The notes below the pieces were generated by a model that saw nothing but the letters and a program-made list of their open reading frames with translations, had not been told where the DNA came from and made no database searches. Both the position numbers and the translations under genes were made by a program. From NCBI RefSeq assembly GCF_900156865.1, contig NZ_LT732529.1, positions 3,880,001-3,944,000 of the forward strand: DNA of 64,000 nucleotides. The letters run 5' to 3'. Below, piece by piece: positions 48,047-58,216 of this stretch. The stretch's first letter is position 1. Every line of letters starts with the position of its first letter. Origin of the DNA: Litchfieldia sinesaloumensis (GTDB lineage Bacteria > Bacillota > Bacilli > Bacillales > Bacillaceae_L).

Positions 48047-49081
48047 ATGATGGATAAGAGTGTAACTGAAAATAAGCAGTTCCTTATACCGAAAAAATTT
48101 ATAAAAGTATTGATCCTCTCAATGATTTTACTTGGTATAAGCTTATTGGCATCTTTTGCTTTCGGGTCTCGAATCGTTGGATGGAGTGAACTAATGGATG
48201 GTTTATTCCATCCCGATGTACATTCACATGGTGCCAATGTAGTTCGCCAAAGGGTCGCTAGAACTGTATTTTGTGTGATGTGTGGTGCCGCATTGGGGAT
48301 TTCTGGGGCTTTAATGCAATCGGTCACTCGAAATCCTATTGCAGACCCTAGTATATTAGGAGTGAACACAGGGGCAGCGCTTTTTGTCGTTTGTGGAATT
48401 TCCTTTCTTAATATTGGTAGTGCAAGTCAATATATTTGGCTTGCATTAGCGGGAGCAATGATTACTGCCATTATTGTATTCGGAATTGGCTCGATAGGGA
48501 GTGGCGGTGCCACGCCCCTTAAGCTCGTTCTAGCGGGAGCCGCAACAAGTGCTGCTTTATCATCACTCGTTATGGCTATTATGATTACTCGCACGAGCGT
48601 TATGGATCAATTTAGATTTTGGCAGGTTGGTAGTGTAGGGGCAGGTAACTGGGACTCTATTTTAATTTTTATTCCTTTTCTACTAATAGGAATTCTAATT
48701 GCTCTCTTTACGGCCCCTGCATTGAATGCTTTAGCTTTAGGAGATGAAGCTGCAACGGGTTTAGGTGTACGAACAGGTACACTTAGACTCAGTGCTGCTT
48801 TTGGTGGAGTTTTATTGTGTGGGGTAACAACAGCACTCGCAGGACCTATTGGGTTTGTTGGGTTACTAGCTACTCATGTAATACGACTTCTAATTGGTCC
48901 TGATTTACGATACGTTATCCCGATGTCAGCACTCTCGGGTGCCGTCATATTACTTATATCGGATGTTTGTGGCAGACTTCTCGGTTCACCTGGTGAGCTT
49001 GAAGTTGGCGTAGTTACTGCATTTATTGGGGCTCCTATACTAATCTTAATAACTATGAAAGCGAAAATGCGTGCGTTATGA
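48047..49081 (+). CDS. Iron-siderophore ABC permease 1 (FecCD family)
   Basis: The 344-residue protein has about nine or ten membrane helices and the FecCD landmarks: RVARTVFCVMCGAALGISGA, then MQSVTRNPIADPSILGVNTGA near residues 80-100, and the C-terminal GPIGFVGLLATHVIRLLIGPD. It overlaps the second permease by 4 nt, which makes a heterodimeric channel likely. The binding-protein gene ends 1 nt upstream. Confidence 0.93.
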   Translation: MMDKSVTENKQFLIPKKFIKVLILSMILLGISLLASFAFGSRIVGWSELMDGLFHPDVHSHGANVVRQRVARTVFCVMCGAALGISGALMQSVTRNPIADPSILGVNTGAALFVVCGISFLNIGSASQYIWLALAGAMITAIIVFGIGSIGSGGATPLKLVLAGAATSAALSSLVMAIMITRTSVMDQFRFWQVGSVGAGNWDSILIFIPFLLIGILIALFTAPALNALALGDEAATGLGVRTGTLRLSAAFGGVLLCGVTTALAGPIGFVGLLATHVIRLLIGPDLRYVIPMSALSGAVILLISDVCGRLLGSPGELEVGVVTAFIGAPILILITMKAKMRAL

Positions 49082-50109
49082 TAAATGAATCAATGAATCT
49101 CATCATGGTAGGTAGATCAAAGAGACGTCGACGTTTTATAATTGTGACATCCATTCTTGCAGTCATTGCTTTTGCACTTTGCTGTGCCATGCTTATGCTA
49201 GGAAACACTATTTATCCTGTTCAGGATGTTATCGGTGTTCTATTTGGCGAAGAAGTTAAAGGTGCATCATTTGCAGTCGGTACCATCCGTTATCCGAGAA
49301 TGGTTGCAGGTGTATTTGCTGGGTTTGCTTTCGGAGTTTCTGGCTATGTATTCCAGACAATGTTACGAAATCCTTTAGCAAATCCAAATGTAATTGGAAT
49401 AACAGCTGGTTCAAGTTCAGCTGCTGTTTTTTGTATCATTATTCTTCAAGCTAGCAATACAGTTGTCTCGATTGCTTCCGTTATTGGTGGACTTGCTACA
49501 GTGTTAGTCATTTTTCTATTATCAAAAGGATCCTCTTTTTCAATTGGTCGATTAATACTGGTAGGTATTGGGATTCAAGCAATGTTAGATGCGGTCATTG
49601 CCTACTTATTGATGATTGGTCAGGAACACGATATACCAACCGCGATGAGATGGCTAAGTGGAAGTCTAAATGGCTCTAAAACGGAAACTCTCTATCCCTT
49701 AATCATTACCGTTCTTATCTTCGCACCAGTCATCATCGCACTTGGGCAACGATTAGAACTATTAGAACTTGGGGAGCAAGCAGCCACTTCGCTTGGAATC
49801 AATACGGATATGACAAGGCTTGTACTTATTATCAGTTCCGTACTTATTATTGCGTTGGCAACTGCTACAACAGGACCCATCGCCTTTGTTGCATTCCTTT
49901 CTGGACCGATTGCAAGGAGACTCGTTGGTGTTGGATTTTCAAGTGTTATTCCAGCAGGTCTTGTGGGAATTATTTTAGTATTAGCTTCAGATTTGGTTGG
50001 ACAATTCGCGTTCGTTGCTAGATATCCTGTCGGGGTTATTACAGGTATTATTGGAGCACCATACTTGATCTACTTGCTATTCCGAATGAACCGAAAGGGA
50101 GATTTATAA
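49078..50109 (+). CDS. Iron-siderophore ABC permease 2 (FecCD family)
   Basis: The 343-residue partner permease has YPRMVAGVFAGFAFGVSGYV, FQTMLRNPLANPNVIGITAGS and GPIAFVAFLSGPIARRLVG, the same conserved blocks as its neighbour but clearly diverged. It overlaps both flanking genes by 1-4 nt, so the four importer genes are translationally coupled. Confidence 0.93.
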   Translation: MINESMNLIMVGRSKRRRRFIIVTSILAVIAFALCCAMLMLGNTIYPVQDVIGVLFGEEVKGASFAVGTIRYPRMVAGVFAGFAFGVSGYVFQTMLRNPLANPNVIGITAGSSSAAVFCIIILQASNTVVSIASVIGGLATVLVIFLLSKGSSFSIGRLILVGIGIQAMLDAVIAYLLMIGQEHDIPTAMRWLSGSLNGSKTETLYPLIITVLIFAPVIIALGQRLELLELGEQAATSLGINTDMTRLVLIISSVLIIALATATTGPIAFVAFLSGPIARRLVGVGFSSVIPAGLVGIILVLASDLVGQFAFVARYPVGVITGIIGAPYLIYLLFRMNRKGDL

Positions 50110-50924
50110 TGAATTCGACACATACTTTCCTAGCTGAAGGAATTACGGCAGGGTACGATAATAGAACCATATTACATGATGTAAGTATGAATATTCCAAG
50201 CAATAAGATAAGCATTTTGATTGGTGCTAACGGTTGTGGTAAATCTACCCTCCTTAAAACGATGGCTAGATTGATTAAGCCTACCTCTGGAAGAGTTACG
50301 TTGGACGGAAAACCGATTAATAAAATACCACCAAAACAGTTAGCTCGAATGTTAGGGCTTTTGCCACAATCACCTATTGTTCCAGAGGGAATAACGGTTG
50401 CAGATTTAGTTGGAAGAGGAAGATTTCCGCACCAAACCCTTCTAAAAGGCTGGACTAAAAAGGATTATGAAGCTGTTGCTGAAGCAATGGAGATTATGAA
50501 TATTTCGGAATTTGCCAATCGAAATATTGATGAACTTTCAGGAGGGCAAAGACAGCGGGTATGGATTGCCATGGCTCTAGCACAACAAACAGATATTCTG
50601 TTTCTTGATGAACCTACTACCTATTTAGATATCACTTATCAAGTTGAAATTCTAGACCTACTGACAGACATCAATCGAAAAAACGGAACAACGATTGTTA
50701 TGGTTCTTCATGACATCAACCTATCTGCACGTTATGCAGATCATATCTTTGCTCTTCAGAAAGGAAGACTTGTCGCAGAGGGGGAGCCATCCAAGGTTAT
50801 TACAAGTCAACTGATTGAAGACATTTTTGGTCTCCATTGCACTGTAGTAAGTGACCCCGTTTCGGATTCTCCCTTTGTGGTACCAATTGGCCGATATCAT
50901 AATAATGTAAGAATGTACTCTTAA
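50109..50924 (+). CDS. Iron-siderophore ABC transporter ATPase (FecE/FepC family)
   Basis: The 271-residue ATPase has Walker A GANGCGKST near residue 38, Q-loop LPQSPIVPEGITV, signature LSGGQRQRVWIAMAL near 143 and Walker B ILFLDEPT. HDINLSARYAD holds the switch histidine. It energises the FecCD permeases and is the last gene before the terminator. Confidence 0.95.
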   Translation: MNSTHTFLAEGITAGYDNRTILHDVSMNIPSNKISILIGANGCGKSTLLKTMARLIKPTSGRVTLDGKPINKIPPKQLARMLGLLPQSPIVPEGITVADLVGRGRFPHQTLLKGWTKKDYEAVAEAMEIMNISEFANRNIDELSGGQRQRVWIAMALAQQTDILFLDEPTTYLDITYQVEILDLLTDINRKNGTTIVMVLHDINLSARYADHIFALQKGRLVAEGEPSKVITSQLIEDIFGLHCTVVSDPVSDSPFVVPIGRYHNNVRMYS

Positions 50925-50951
50925 GTATAAAACAATATCGGTCAAATAAAT

Positions 50952-50995
50952 AAAAGAAGCTTCTCATTAGTTACTTTAAAGAAGCTTCTTTTTTT
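50952..50995. terminator. Bidirectional terminator between the importer and the HAD gene
   Basis: AAGAAGCTTCT pairs with AGAAGCTTCTT, followed by a T run on the right and preceded by an A-rich stretch. It shares CTTCTCATTAGTTA with the terminator-like vestige at 45044-45057. Confidence 0.8.
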
Positions 50996-50998
50996 GTG

Positions 50999-51709
50999 TT
51001 AAAATGTTTCGCTTTTCTTGAAAAGATCTAATAACTCTTTTGCGTGATAAACAGTGTGATCAGGTGTAACTGTACCTGTAGGTAGTTTTCTATTACGATG
51101 ATTCATCCAGATGGCGTGCCAGCCTGCTTGTTTTGCTCCTACGATATCATTAGCAAATGAATCACCAATATAGACTGTCTTTTCTTTATTTAATTGAAGT
51201 TTTGATTCAAGAACACGAAAGGCTTCACGTGTTGGTTTCGAGTAGCCGATGGACTCGGATATAAATAGATTTTCTTCAGGTATCCACCTAGTTAGATCCA
51301 ACTGCTTAATTTTCATCGCTTGATGCCCTTGAGAGCCATTTGTTAGAATGGCAAGTTGTTTCTTTTGCTGATACAGTAAGTCAAATAATTCTACCACTTC
51401 ATCAAATAAGGCAATCTTTTGTTGCTCCTCAACATATGCTGCTTGAAAATCGAGTGCTTTAGCGGTAGTAACCGCAATGCCAAGCTCATCGCATGCATCT
51501 GTTATTCTACGTATGTGCATCTCTTCTACTGATAGTTCACCCGCAACACTCTTATCAAATAGTGCATCGCTATGCTTTCTACTCACTTTATAAAAGGTTT
51601 CAAGCTCATCCTCTGTAAATGATTTGTCAAAGATTCTTTTGCATGTATTTTTAAAGGATAAGGCTTGATCATATAATGTGTCATCTACATCAAAGATAAT
51701 GGTATCCAT
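50999..51709 (-). CDS. HAD-superfamily phosphatase (YjjG/nucleotidase-like)
   Basis: The 236-residue enzyme has HAD motif I FDVDDTLYD near residues 5-13, motif II LTNGSQGHQ near 118, the Lys of motif III in SIGYSKPTREAF and motif IV VYIGDSFANDIVGAKQAG near 190-207. The C1-type helical cap between I and II fits a small-metabolite or nucleotide phosphatase; the substrate is not evident. I start at 51709 behind GGAGGCGAT. Confidence 0.85.
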   Translation of the reverse strand: MDTIIFDVDDTLYDQALSFKNTCKRIFDKSFTEDELETFYKVSRKHSDALFDKSVAGELSVEEMHIRRITDACDELGIAVTTAKALDFQAAYVEEQQKIALFDEVVELFDLLYQQKKQLAILTNGSQGHQAMKIKQLDLTRWIPEENLFISESIGYSKPTREAFRVLESKLQLNKEKTVYIGDSFANDIVGAKQAGWHAIWMNHRNRKLPTGTVTPDHTVYHAKELLDLFKKSETF

Positions 51710-51787
51710 TCTATCGCCTCCACTATCTATCATACTGATAAAACTATTAACCGTACAGATTCAAAATATGGGTCACATGAATCACGA

Positions 51788-52804
51788 TTATACTAAATCC
51801 ACCTTATTGCTGAAAAGGATGACGATAAGTAATAGGATAATAACGAGACTGACAAACAGTATAGATAGTTTTCGTGACGTTTTTGCTTTGTCTACTTCGC
51901 TCCATTTTACTGGTTGGATGCCACTCAAGGAAAAGACGATAATACCGGCTAAGATAACAGAGGTAATGTTTCCGACAAGTAATAGCATGGAACCATATGC
52001 CTCTTGCCACATGGCTGAACCGATGGACATCCCTAGCACCACATTGGGTGGTATAAGAGCAACAGCAACCATGACTCCTACCAATGAACCTGGTAATCGG
52101 TTCAGAATTGATAATGCACCAGCTATACCAGTAGCAAATGCCAAAACCATATCCACTACATTTACATGAGTTCTTGAAGCAAACTCGCTGCTTTCAAACG
52201 GGACAGGGAAAAAGAAAGAAAAACCAATAGATATCCCGATTACAATGAAGACAGCGTATAGTAAAGTAATGGTCGAGCTTTTAAGCAATTTAAAATCACC
52301 TAAAATAGCTGAAAAGGCGATGGATATTACAGGCCCAAGCATCGGGGCAATAACCATTGCTCCAATAATCACAGCTTGGCTGTTTTGGATAAATCCAATC
52401 GTTACTACAATGGCAGCGATAACGATTAACAGGGTATAAGTAAGGGTGATGTGGCTGGCTTTTGTAATGGTTCCGAATAACTCTTGGCGGCTGGCCCTTT
52501 GAAGCTTATTCGCGTCTTCTTCCACTTCATTTCGTCGCTTTTCTTTTTCTTCCTCTGTTAATCGAGTGATGTAGGTTTGGACAGGGAATAGTAGTACTTC
52601 AAATCCCTCAATAACATTTACTACACCCTCCAAGTAGTTCAATATCTCTTCAGTGTCTTTCGTTTCTACAAGCACACGGATTAGGATTCGATCTTTTGAT
52701 TCTACCGATATCCAGTACGACACATGAGGATACTCTCTTAATGACTCATCCACTTTATTAAAAAACTTATCTGGAACATATGCTTCAACAAGTTGTAAAT
52801 CCAT
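51788..52804 (-). CDS. DUF389 membrane protein
   Basis: The 338-residue protein has an N-terminal soluble domain of two ACT-like halves (about 1-95), then six or so membrane helices with IIGAMVIAPMLGPVISIAFS near residues 160-180 and GSLVGVMVAVALIPPNVVLG near 240-260. That glycine/proline-rich duplicated block defines the DUF389/TIGR00341 family. Function is unknown; transport is suspected. A GGAGATG site precedes the ATG. Confidence 0.88.
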   Translation of the reverse strand: MDLQLVEAYVPDKFFNKVDESLREYPHVSYWISVESKDRILIRVLVETKDTEEILNYLEGVVNVIEGFEVLLFPVQTYITRLTEEEKEKRRNEVEEDANKLQRASRQELFGTITKASHITLTYTLLIVIAAIVVTIGFIQNSQAVIIGAMVIAPMLGPVISIAFSAILGDFKLLKSSTITLLYAVFIVIGISIGFSFFFPVPFESSEFASRTHVNVVDMVLAFATGIAGALSILNRLPGSLVGVMVAVALIPPNVVLGMSIGSAMWQEAYGSMLLLVGNITSVILAGIIVFSLSGIQPVKWSEVDKAKTSRKLSILFVSLVIILLLIVILFSNKVDLV

Positions 52805-52994
52805 TTATTCATCTCCAATATAATAGCCCTTGTAAATACATAATAGTTTTGCCAATAACAAAACGTATTAAAATAAAACGACATAATATAAAAAATAGTA
52901 TCCCTGGTAATCTAATAGCCTCACAGGGCCAATAATTGTGTGGGAACTATTTTTACCTAATTAAGAATTTTTTAGTAACTGTATTTCTAATGAC

Positions 52995-53024
52995 TTTACA
53001 TACCGTTCGGGGGTATGCTATTAT
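52995..53024 (+). promoter_or_regulatory. csoR promoter with CsoR operator
   Basis: TTTACA (52995-53000), 18 bp and TATTAT (53019-53024). Between them CATACCGTTCGGGGGTATG (52999-53017) matches the G-tract inverted repeat bound by copper-sensing CsoR, so apo-CsoR would block RNA polymerase. Confidence 0.8.
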
Positions 53025-53048
53025 GGAATCAAGTTAGGAGGTTGAGCG

Positions 53049-53375
53049 ATGGAAAACAATGATAACGCATGTCATACAGATGATGTTACGTCTGGTCGTA
53101 AAAGTCATCATCCTGAACGTGTGAAGAAGGATTTAACTAATCGTTTAAATCGAATCGAAGGTCAAATTCGAGGCATAAAGGGTATGATTGATAAGGACGT
53201 CTACTGTGATGATGTTATTACTCAAATTTCCGCAACACAATCTGCTTTAAATAGTGTGGCTAAAATCCTTTTGGAGGGCCATCTTAAAGGGTGTGTCGTT
53301 GACCGCCTATCCGAAGGTGATAATGAAGTCCTGGATGAGTTAGTTGTTACGATTCAAAAACTAATGAAGAAATAA
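53049..53375 (+). CDS. csoR: Copper-sensing repressor CsoR
   Basis: CsoR represses copper efflux genes and leaves DNA when it binds Cu(I). The 108-residue helical protein has the family's RLNRIEGQIRGIKGMI and the Cu(I) ligands Cys53, His78 and Cys82 (VYCDDV, EGHLKGC), which separates it from formaldehyde-sensing FrmR/RcnR types. The extra N-terminal stretch has a second Cys-His pair at 8-9. It is autoregulated by the operator in its promoter. Confidence 0.95.
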   Translation: MENNDNACHTDDVTSGRKSHHPERVKKDLTNRLNRIEGQIRGIKGMIDKDVYCDDVITQISATQSALNSVAKILLEGHLKGCVVDRLSEGDNEVLDELVVTIQKLMKK

Positions 53376-53427
53376 GCTTATTTACCGATAAAGTATGTAA
53401 TTTACCATATTAAAGGAGAGAATGAAT

Positions 53428-53634
53428 ATGCAAACAGTAACGTTAAACGTAACAGGAATGTCTTGCGGACATTGTGTGAAAGCTGTGGAAAGCAGCGTTG
53501 GTGAACTAGAGGGTGTGAACCAAGTAAATGTAAAATTAGACGAAGCGTTGGTTGAAGTGGCGTTTAATGAATCCCAGGTATCCCTTGATAAAATCAAAGA
53601 GGCAATTGAAGATCAAGGATACGATGTAGAATAA
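53428..53634 (+). CDS. copZ: Copper chaperone CopZ
   Basis: CopZ carries Cu(I) to the CopA pump. The 68-residue ferredoxin-like HMA domain has the metal site GMSCGHC near residues 10-16 and a conserved IKEAIEDQGYDV end. I start at the second ATG, 53428, because AGGAGA lies 8 nt upstream. It lies 52 nt after csoR and 74 nt before copA. Confidence 0.95.
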   Translation: MQTVTLNVTGMSCGHCVKAVESSVGELEGVNQVNVKLDEALVEVAFNESQVSLDKIKEAIEDQGYDVE

Positions 53635-53655
53635 GAGTGCTTTTAAAAGCACTCT
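53634..53655 (+). terminator. Hairpin between copZ and copA
   Basis: AGAGTGCTTTT/AAAAGCACTCT is a perfect 11-bp stem, overlapping the copZ stop. The following T run is weak, so it may only attenuate or protect the copZ mRNA. Confidence 0.55.
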
Positions 53656-53671
53656 CTCATTTTCATAAAAA

Positions 53672-53690
53672 TATACCCCTTGTAGGTATA
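53672..53690 (+). promoter_or_regulatory. Second CsoR-type operator, before copA
   Basis: TATACCCCTTGTAGGTATA is an inverted repeat of the same ACCCC/GGTA type as the csoR operator, 18 bp before the copA start. It suggests separate control of copA. Confidence 0.6.
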
Positions 53691-53708
53691 TAGAAGGTAG
53701 GGAAGAAC

Positions 53709-56144
53709 ATGAGTACAAATGCAATAGGTGCAAGTAAAGCAAAAGAAGCGAGTATTCAAATTACAGGAATGACTTGTGCAGCATGTGCGACGCGGATTGA
53801 AAAAGGGTTAAATAGAATGGAGGGTGTTGAACAAGCATCTGTTAACCTGGCACTCGAAAAGTCATCGATTAAATATGATCCTTCCAAACTAAGTGAGACT
53901 GATTTTGAAAAGAAAATAGAAGCATTAGGTTACGGTGTAGTGAAGCAAAAAGCAGAGTTAGATATTACAGGAATGACTTGTGCAGCATGTGCAACACGGA
54001 TTGAAAAAGGGTTAAACAAAATGGATGGTATTGCATCTGCTAATGTGAACTTAGCTCTTGAGAAAGCGATGATTGAATTTAATCCTGCAGAAGTAGCGGT
54101 TGCAGACATCATTGCAAAGGTAGAAAAATTGGGATACGGTGCTCATCAAAAGCAAGAGGATACAGAGCAGGTAGATCACAGAGAGAAGGCAATTAAAGAT
54201 CAGCAGCGGAAGTTTATTACGTCGGCTATTTTGTCTTTACCATTATTATGGACGATGGTTGGGCACTTTTCTTTTACCTCGTTTTTATATGTACCAGACA
54301 TCTTAATGAATCCATGGATTCAAATGATCTTAGCAGCACCCGTACAATTTATTATTGGAAAGCAGTTTTATGTAGGTGCATACAAAGCTCTCCGAAATGG
54401 TAGTGCAAACATGGATGTGCTTGTTGCCATGGGTACTTCAGCAGCCTATTTTTATAGTGTATATCAAGCAATCGTTACAGCTGGAACACACCACGCTCCA
54501 CACCTTTACTTTGAGACAAGTGCAGTGCTGATTACACTAATTGTTTTAGGGAAATTATTTGAAGCAAGGGCTAAGGGGCGTTCATCCGAAGCGATAAAAA
54601 AACTCATGGGACTTCAAGCGAAAACAGCCATCGTTGTCCGTGATGGAGTTGAGAAAGAAGTACCTTTAGCAGAGGTTATAATTGGTGACACCATTTTAGT
54701 AAAGCCAGGTGAGAAAATTCCCGTCGATGGCGAAGTGTTAGAAGGAACAACAGCTGTTGATGAATCAATGTTAACTGGTGAAAGTCTACCAGTTGATAAA
54801 TCAACCGGAGACGTACTGTACGGTTCAACGATTAATAAAAATGGTTTTATCAAAATGACAGCGACAAAGGTTGGGCGTGATACAGCATTATCCCAAATTA
54901 TTAAGGTCGTAGAAGATGCTCAAGGTTCAAAAGCACCTATCCAACGAATGGCAGACAAGATTTCAGGAATTTTTGTTCCGATTGTGGTGGGGATCGCCAT
55001 CCTTACATTCCTCGTTTGGATCATTTGGATTCAACCGGGAGAGGTTACACCAGCACTTGAAGTGTTAATTGCCATCCTTGTTATTGCTTGTCCATGTGCT
55101 CTAGGACTTGCGACTCCGACTTCCATTATGGCAGGTAGCGGTCGTGCAGCAGAGTTCGGTATTTTATTTAAAGGTGGCGAGCATTTAGAACAAACACAAG
55201 GTATCGACACAGTAGTAGTTGATAAAACAGGTACTGTCACTCATGGTAAACCAGTTTTAACAGATGTTTTAGTTGCAGAAGGTCAAGATGAAGGAATGTT
55301 TTTATCACTAATCGGTGCAGCTGAAAAACAATCTGAACATCCATTGGCACAAGCAATTGTCCAAGGTATTCAAGATAAAGGCATCGAATTGGGTAACGTC
55401 CAATTCTTTGAAGCAATTCCTGGTTATGGTGTAATGGCAACAGTTTCTGGCCAAGGTGTTGTCATTGGTACACGTAAACTTATGCAGCAATATAGTATCG
55501 ATATACAATCTGTGCTCCCAGTGATGGAGAAGTTGGAGACTGATGGTAAGACAGCGATGCTCGCTGCGATTAATGGGAAGTATGCAGGAATCGTTGCTGT
55601 AGCAGATACCATTAAAGAGACCTCTAAAGAGGCTGTTCAACGCCTACATGATATGGGTATTCATGTCATCATGATGACAGGTGATAATGAGCGCACAGCC
55701 CAAGCAATTGGTAAAGAGGTAGGCATTGACTCAGTCATTTCAGAAGTGCTTCCTGAAGGAAAGGCAGAAGAAGTGAAGAAATTACAACAACAAGGCAAAC
55801 GAGTAGCAATGGTCGGTGACGGTATAAATGATGCACCAGCACTTGCTACCGCTGATATTGGAATGGCAATTGGTACGGGTACAGATGTAGCAATGGAAGC
55901 GGCAGATATTACCCTTATTCGTGGTGATTTAAATAGTATTGCTGATGCCATTTTAATGAGCCGCAAAACAATGCGTAACATTAAACAAAACTTATTTTGG
56001 GCTTTTGCTTATAACACGATAGGAATTCCAATTGCCGCGGTCGGATTACTTGCACCGTGGGTTGCGGGTGCAGCTATGGCATTTAGTTCCGTTTCGGTTG
56101 TACTAAACGCATTACGATTACAACGAGTAAAATTACAAAAATAA
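53709..56144 (+). CDS. copA: Cu(I)-exporting P1B-type ATPase CopA
   Basis: CopA pumps Cu(I) out of the cell. The 811-residue protein has two N-terminal HMA domains with [14 protein letters not shown] (about 20 and 88), eight expected membrane helices, the actuator TGES, the transmembrane metal site CPC at 461-463, the phosphorylated Asp505 in DKTGT, HPLAQAI of the nucleotide domain and [12 protein letters not shown] and MSS residues of the last helices, typical for Cu(I), appear as [12 protein letters not shown] and [15 protein letters not shown]. It ends the copper module. Confidence 0.97.
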   Translation: MSTNAIGASKAKEASIQITGMTCAACATRIEKGLNRMEGVEQASVNLALEKSSIKYDPSKLSETDFEKKIEALGYGVVKQKAELDITGMTCAACATRIEKGLNKMDGIASANVNLALEKAMIEFNPAEVAVADIIAKVEKLGYGAHQKQEDTEQVDHREKAIKDQQRKFITSAILSLPLLWTMVGHFSFTSFLYVPDILMNPWIQMILAAPVQFIIGKQFYVGAYKALRNGSANMDVLVAMGTSAAYFYSVYQAIVTAGTHHAPHLYFETSAVLITLIVLGKLFEARAKGRSSEAIKKLMGLQAKTAIVVRDGVEKEVPLAEVIIGDTILVKPGEKIPVDGEVLEGTTAVDESMLTGESLPVDKSTGDVLYGSTINKNGFIKMTATKVGRDTALSQIIKVVEDAQGSKAPIQRMADKISGIFVPIVVGIAILTFLVWIIWIQPGEVTPALEVLIAILVIACPCALGLATPTSIMAGSGRAAEFGILFKGGEHLEQTQGIDTVVVDKTGTVTHGKPVLTDVLVAEGQDEGMFLSLIGAAEKQSEHPLAQAIVQGIQDKGIELGNVQFFEAIPGYGVMATVSGQGVVIGTRKLMQQYSIDIQSVLPVMEKLETDGKTAMLAAINGKYAGIVAVADTIKETSKEAVQRLHDMGIHVIMMTGDNERTAQAIGKEVGIDSVISEVLPEGKAEEVKKLQQQGKRVAMVGDGINDAPALATADIGMAIGTGTDVAMEAADITLIRGDLNSIADAILMSRKTMRNIKQNLFWAFAYNTIGIPIAAVGLLAPWVAGAAMAFSSVSVVLNALRLQRVKLQK

Positions 56145-56234
56145 AGTGATTGTCTGCTATAGAGTTACCGTACTGTTACTCTTTAGCTTTTGTACCTACT
56201 TTGAAAAAGTAAGTAGTAGGATGTGAGAATCGAA

Positions 56235-56861
56235 ATGAATGAAGTAGAAAAAAAGATTAAATTGGCTGTGAACGGTGGAATCTCATTCGGTGCAAAACTG
56301 AATGCAAAACAACTGGTTGTTATTGCTGAATACATGAATGATGGCGATGAACTGGAATTGACAACTTTTCAGCAACTTTACATTGACGTAATAGAAAGCA
56401 AAGTTGATTTGGCTATAGAAAAGTTCAAGGAAGTAGGATTATCCTGTTACCCAGTAGGTAATTATGTAAAGAGCTTAAGAACCTGTAATTTTTGTAAAGG
56501 TGCGGAAGAGGAAGGAATGCCCGTCGCTATTGAATTAAACAAGAGAATAGCGGGAAAACAAGTTCCATTTACACTTCGTCCAGCCTATACTGGATGTCCA
56601 GTTGGATGTGGTGAACCTTTAGTAAATGATATTGGTGTAATGAAAGTAAGAGATGGCTATGATTTATATATTGGTGGTAAAGCAAAGGGAAAAGATGCTA
56701 GAACAGGCATTTTAACTGCGGAGCAACTAACCCCAGAACAACTCTATGATGTTGTCGATAAAATCATTACTATTTATACTGAAAACGGCAAGAAGCGAGA
56801 ACCGTTGGCCAAGTTTATTAACCGTTTTGGTATTGAAAACATAAAAAATGCTATAGCATAG
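56235..56861 (+). CDS. Nitrite/sulfite reductase ferredoxin-like domain protein
   Basis: The product of about 208 residues has the architecture of one half of a siroheme reductase: a ferredoxin-like domain, then the 4Fe-4S/siroheme binding cysteines in TCNFCKGAEEEG and GCPVGCGEP. It is far shorter than NirB or CysI. A single-domain form like this is found alone in some Firmicutes. Substrate and partner are unknown. The track frame could start at GTG 56223; ATG 56235 is my choice. It lies 90 nt after copA. Confidence 0.75.
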   Translation: MNEVEKKIKLAVNGGISFGAKLNAKQLVVIAEYMNDGDELELTTFQQLYIDVIESKVDLAIEKFKEVGLSCYPVGNYVKSLRTCNFCKGAEEEGMPVAIELNKRIAGKQVPFTLRPAYTGCPVGCGEPLVNDIGVMKVRDGYDLYIGGKAKGKDARTGILTAEQLTPEQLYDVVDKIITIYTENGKKREPLAKFINRFGIENIKNAIA

Positions 56862-56867
56862 AGTGTA

Positions 56868-56901
56868 AACTACTTCCTATAAAATAGGAGGTAGTTTTTT
56901 T
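56868..56901 (+). terminator. Terminator after the siroheme-type gene
   Basis: AAACTACTTCCTAT pairs with ATAGGAGGTAGTTT, followed by seven T residues. Confidence 0.88.
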
Positions 56902-56995
56902 AGTAGTAAAGATTCATTTAATTTGGCAGGTGCTTACATTAAACTAATATAGTAAGAGAAGAGTGTGGAAAATTTAGTAAGAAAGGTGGGTAAAT

Positions 56996-58135
56996 ATGAC
57001 TCGGTTAAAGCTTGTTTTCTTGATTGTAGCGATTATTATCATTTCGGGCTGCTCGGTATCTAGTGAAGATGTAAAAAAATATGTGAAGAAGACACATGGA
57101 CTTGAAGTAGATGTGATAATGGAACCTAGTTTTGGTGCGAAATCATCCTATGGGAGTTCAGTTGTTGCAAAAAAAGATGATCCTAGCCTTGTTTTCAAAG
57201 TTCAATTAACAAACCCTTTGTTTCCCAAAATAACAGGTGATACATACGATGAAGAAAAGGAATTTTATGAACTAAATCAGCAATATCAAAGCTCTCAATC
57301 AGCAGAAAAGCTAAGAAGTATAGGATTTTCATCCTCAAGAATAGAAAACGAAACATTCTACTCCCAGAGTAAAAAAGAAATAGAAAAAGAATTTAAATTA
57401 CTTTTATTCAAAGAGAATGGACTTGATCTACAGAGTGATAGAAAAAGGTTGCTTGAAGCTCTCGTTTACATAAAAGAAATTGATGCTTTCGGGAAGCAGA
57501 ATGGTTATACATTAGAGAACATTATTGTAACTGATTCTTTGTTCAAGGATTATCCAAATCGATTTCAATACTACCAAGTATCAGCGGGAGATTTTGAAAT
57601 AGAAATACCCTATAATCAAGAATTACAGGAAGTAACGAATGAAGATGAATTAATGGATGTTATCTTTCAACACCATTTTTATGGTGATTTAAACGCTAAA
57701 AGCTATACCCACATCTATTATTTTAGAAAAGATTTGCCTAAGTTTGAATCTACAAATGAATCATTATATGACCTTGGCTTTGATACTTCACAATTTCCAG
57801 GCAGAGAGAAATCAGGGATTTATTTAACATGTGAAGATCGTGATATTGAGGTTGAAACGCTTGAGCAAAGAGAATGTACTAGTTATTCATTGTTTTTATC
57901 AAAGGACGTTCCCGACAACAAATATAAAAAGCTTCTTCAGAAAGACGAATTGAACAAATGGTATGAAGTGATACGCTTGTTGCAACAATCACCACTTCCT
58001 ATCGACGAGCTGAGGGTATATATGCTAGATGACAGCATCTACCAAATTATTCTTGATTTCTATGAAATTGATAACATATCCTCACAGGAAGAACTAAAGC
58101 AAGCAATTGAAGAACAAATTGAACATTTATTATAA
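56996..58135 (+). CDS. Unknown lipoprotein
   Basis: The 379-residue protein has a signal peptide with lipobox ISGC (Cys19), then a hydrophilic, Glu/Lys/Tyr-rich mature part without a family I recognise. Two long acidic, Tyr-rich segments (about 80-130 and 240-290) may be related repeats. An AAGGTGG site supports the start. It is probably anchored on the outer face of the membrane. Confidence 0.7.
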   Translation: MTRLKLVFLIVAIIIISGCSVSSEDVKKYVKKTHGLEVDVIMEPSFGAKSSYGSSVVAKKDDPSLVFKVQLTNPLFPKITGDTYDEEKEFYELNQQYQSSQSAEKLRSIGFSSSRIENETFYSQSKKEIEKEFKLLLFKENGLDLQSDRKRLLEALVYIKEIDAFGKQNGYTLENIIVTDSLFKDYPNRFQYYQVSAGDFEIEIPYNQELQEVTNEDELMDVIFQHHFYGDLNAKSYTHIYYFRKDLPKFESTNESLYDLGFDTSQFPGREKSGIYLTCEDRDIEVETLEQRECTSYSLFLSKDVPDNKYKKLLQKDELNKWYEVIRLLQQSPLPIDELRVYMLDDSIYQIILDFYEIDNISSQEELKQAIEEQIEHLL

Positions 58136-58216
58136 AGAGGAAGGTTGTACGTTTATTTGCAATGTCATTCGTAATCAATACTTACGAGAAAGAAATATCA
58201 TCTATGAGGTGTCAGC

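Noticed and set aside
50952-50995. A fourth integrase vestige (minus-strand KEASLK, stop, LMRS)
   Set aside because: It resembles the vestige at 45034 but has no att core or arm repeats beside it. The palindrome is fully explained as a terminator between two convergent genes.
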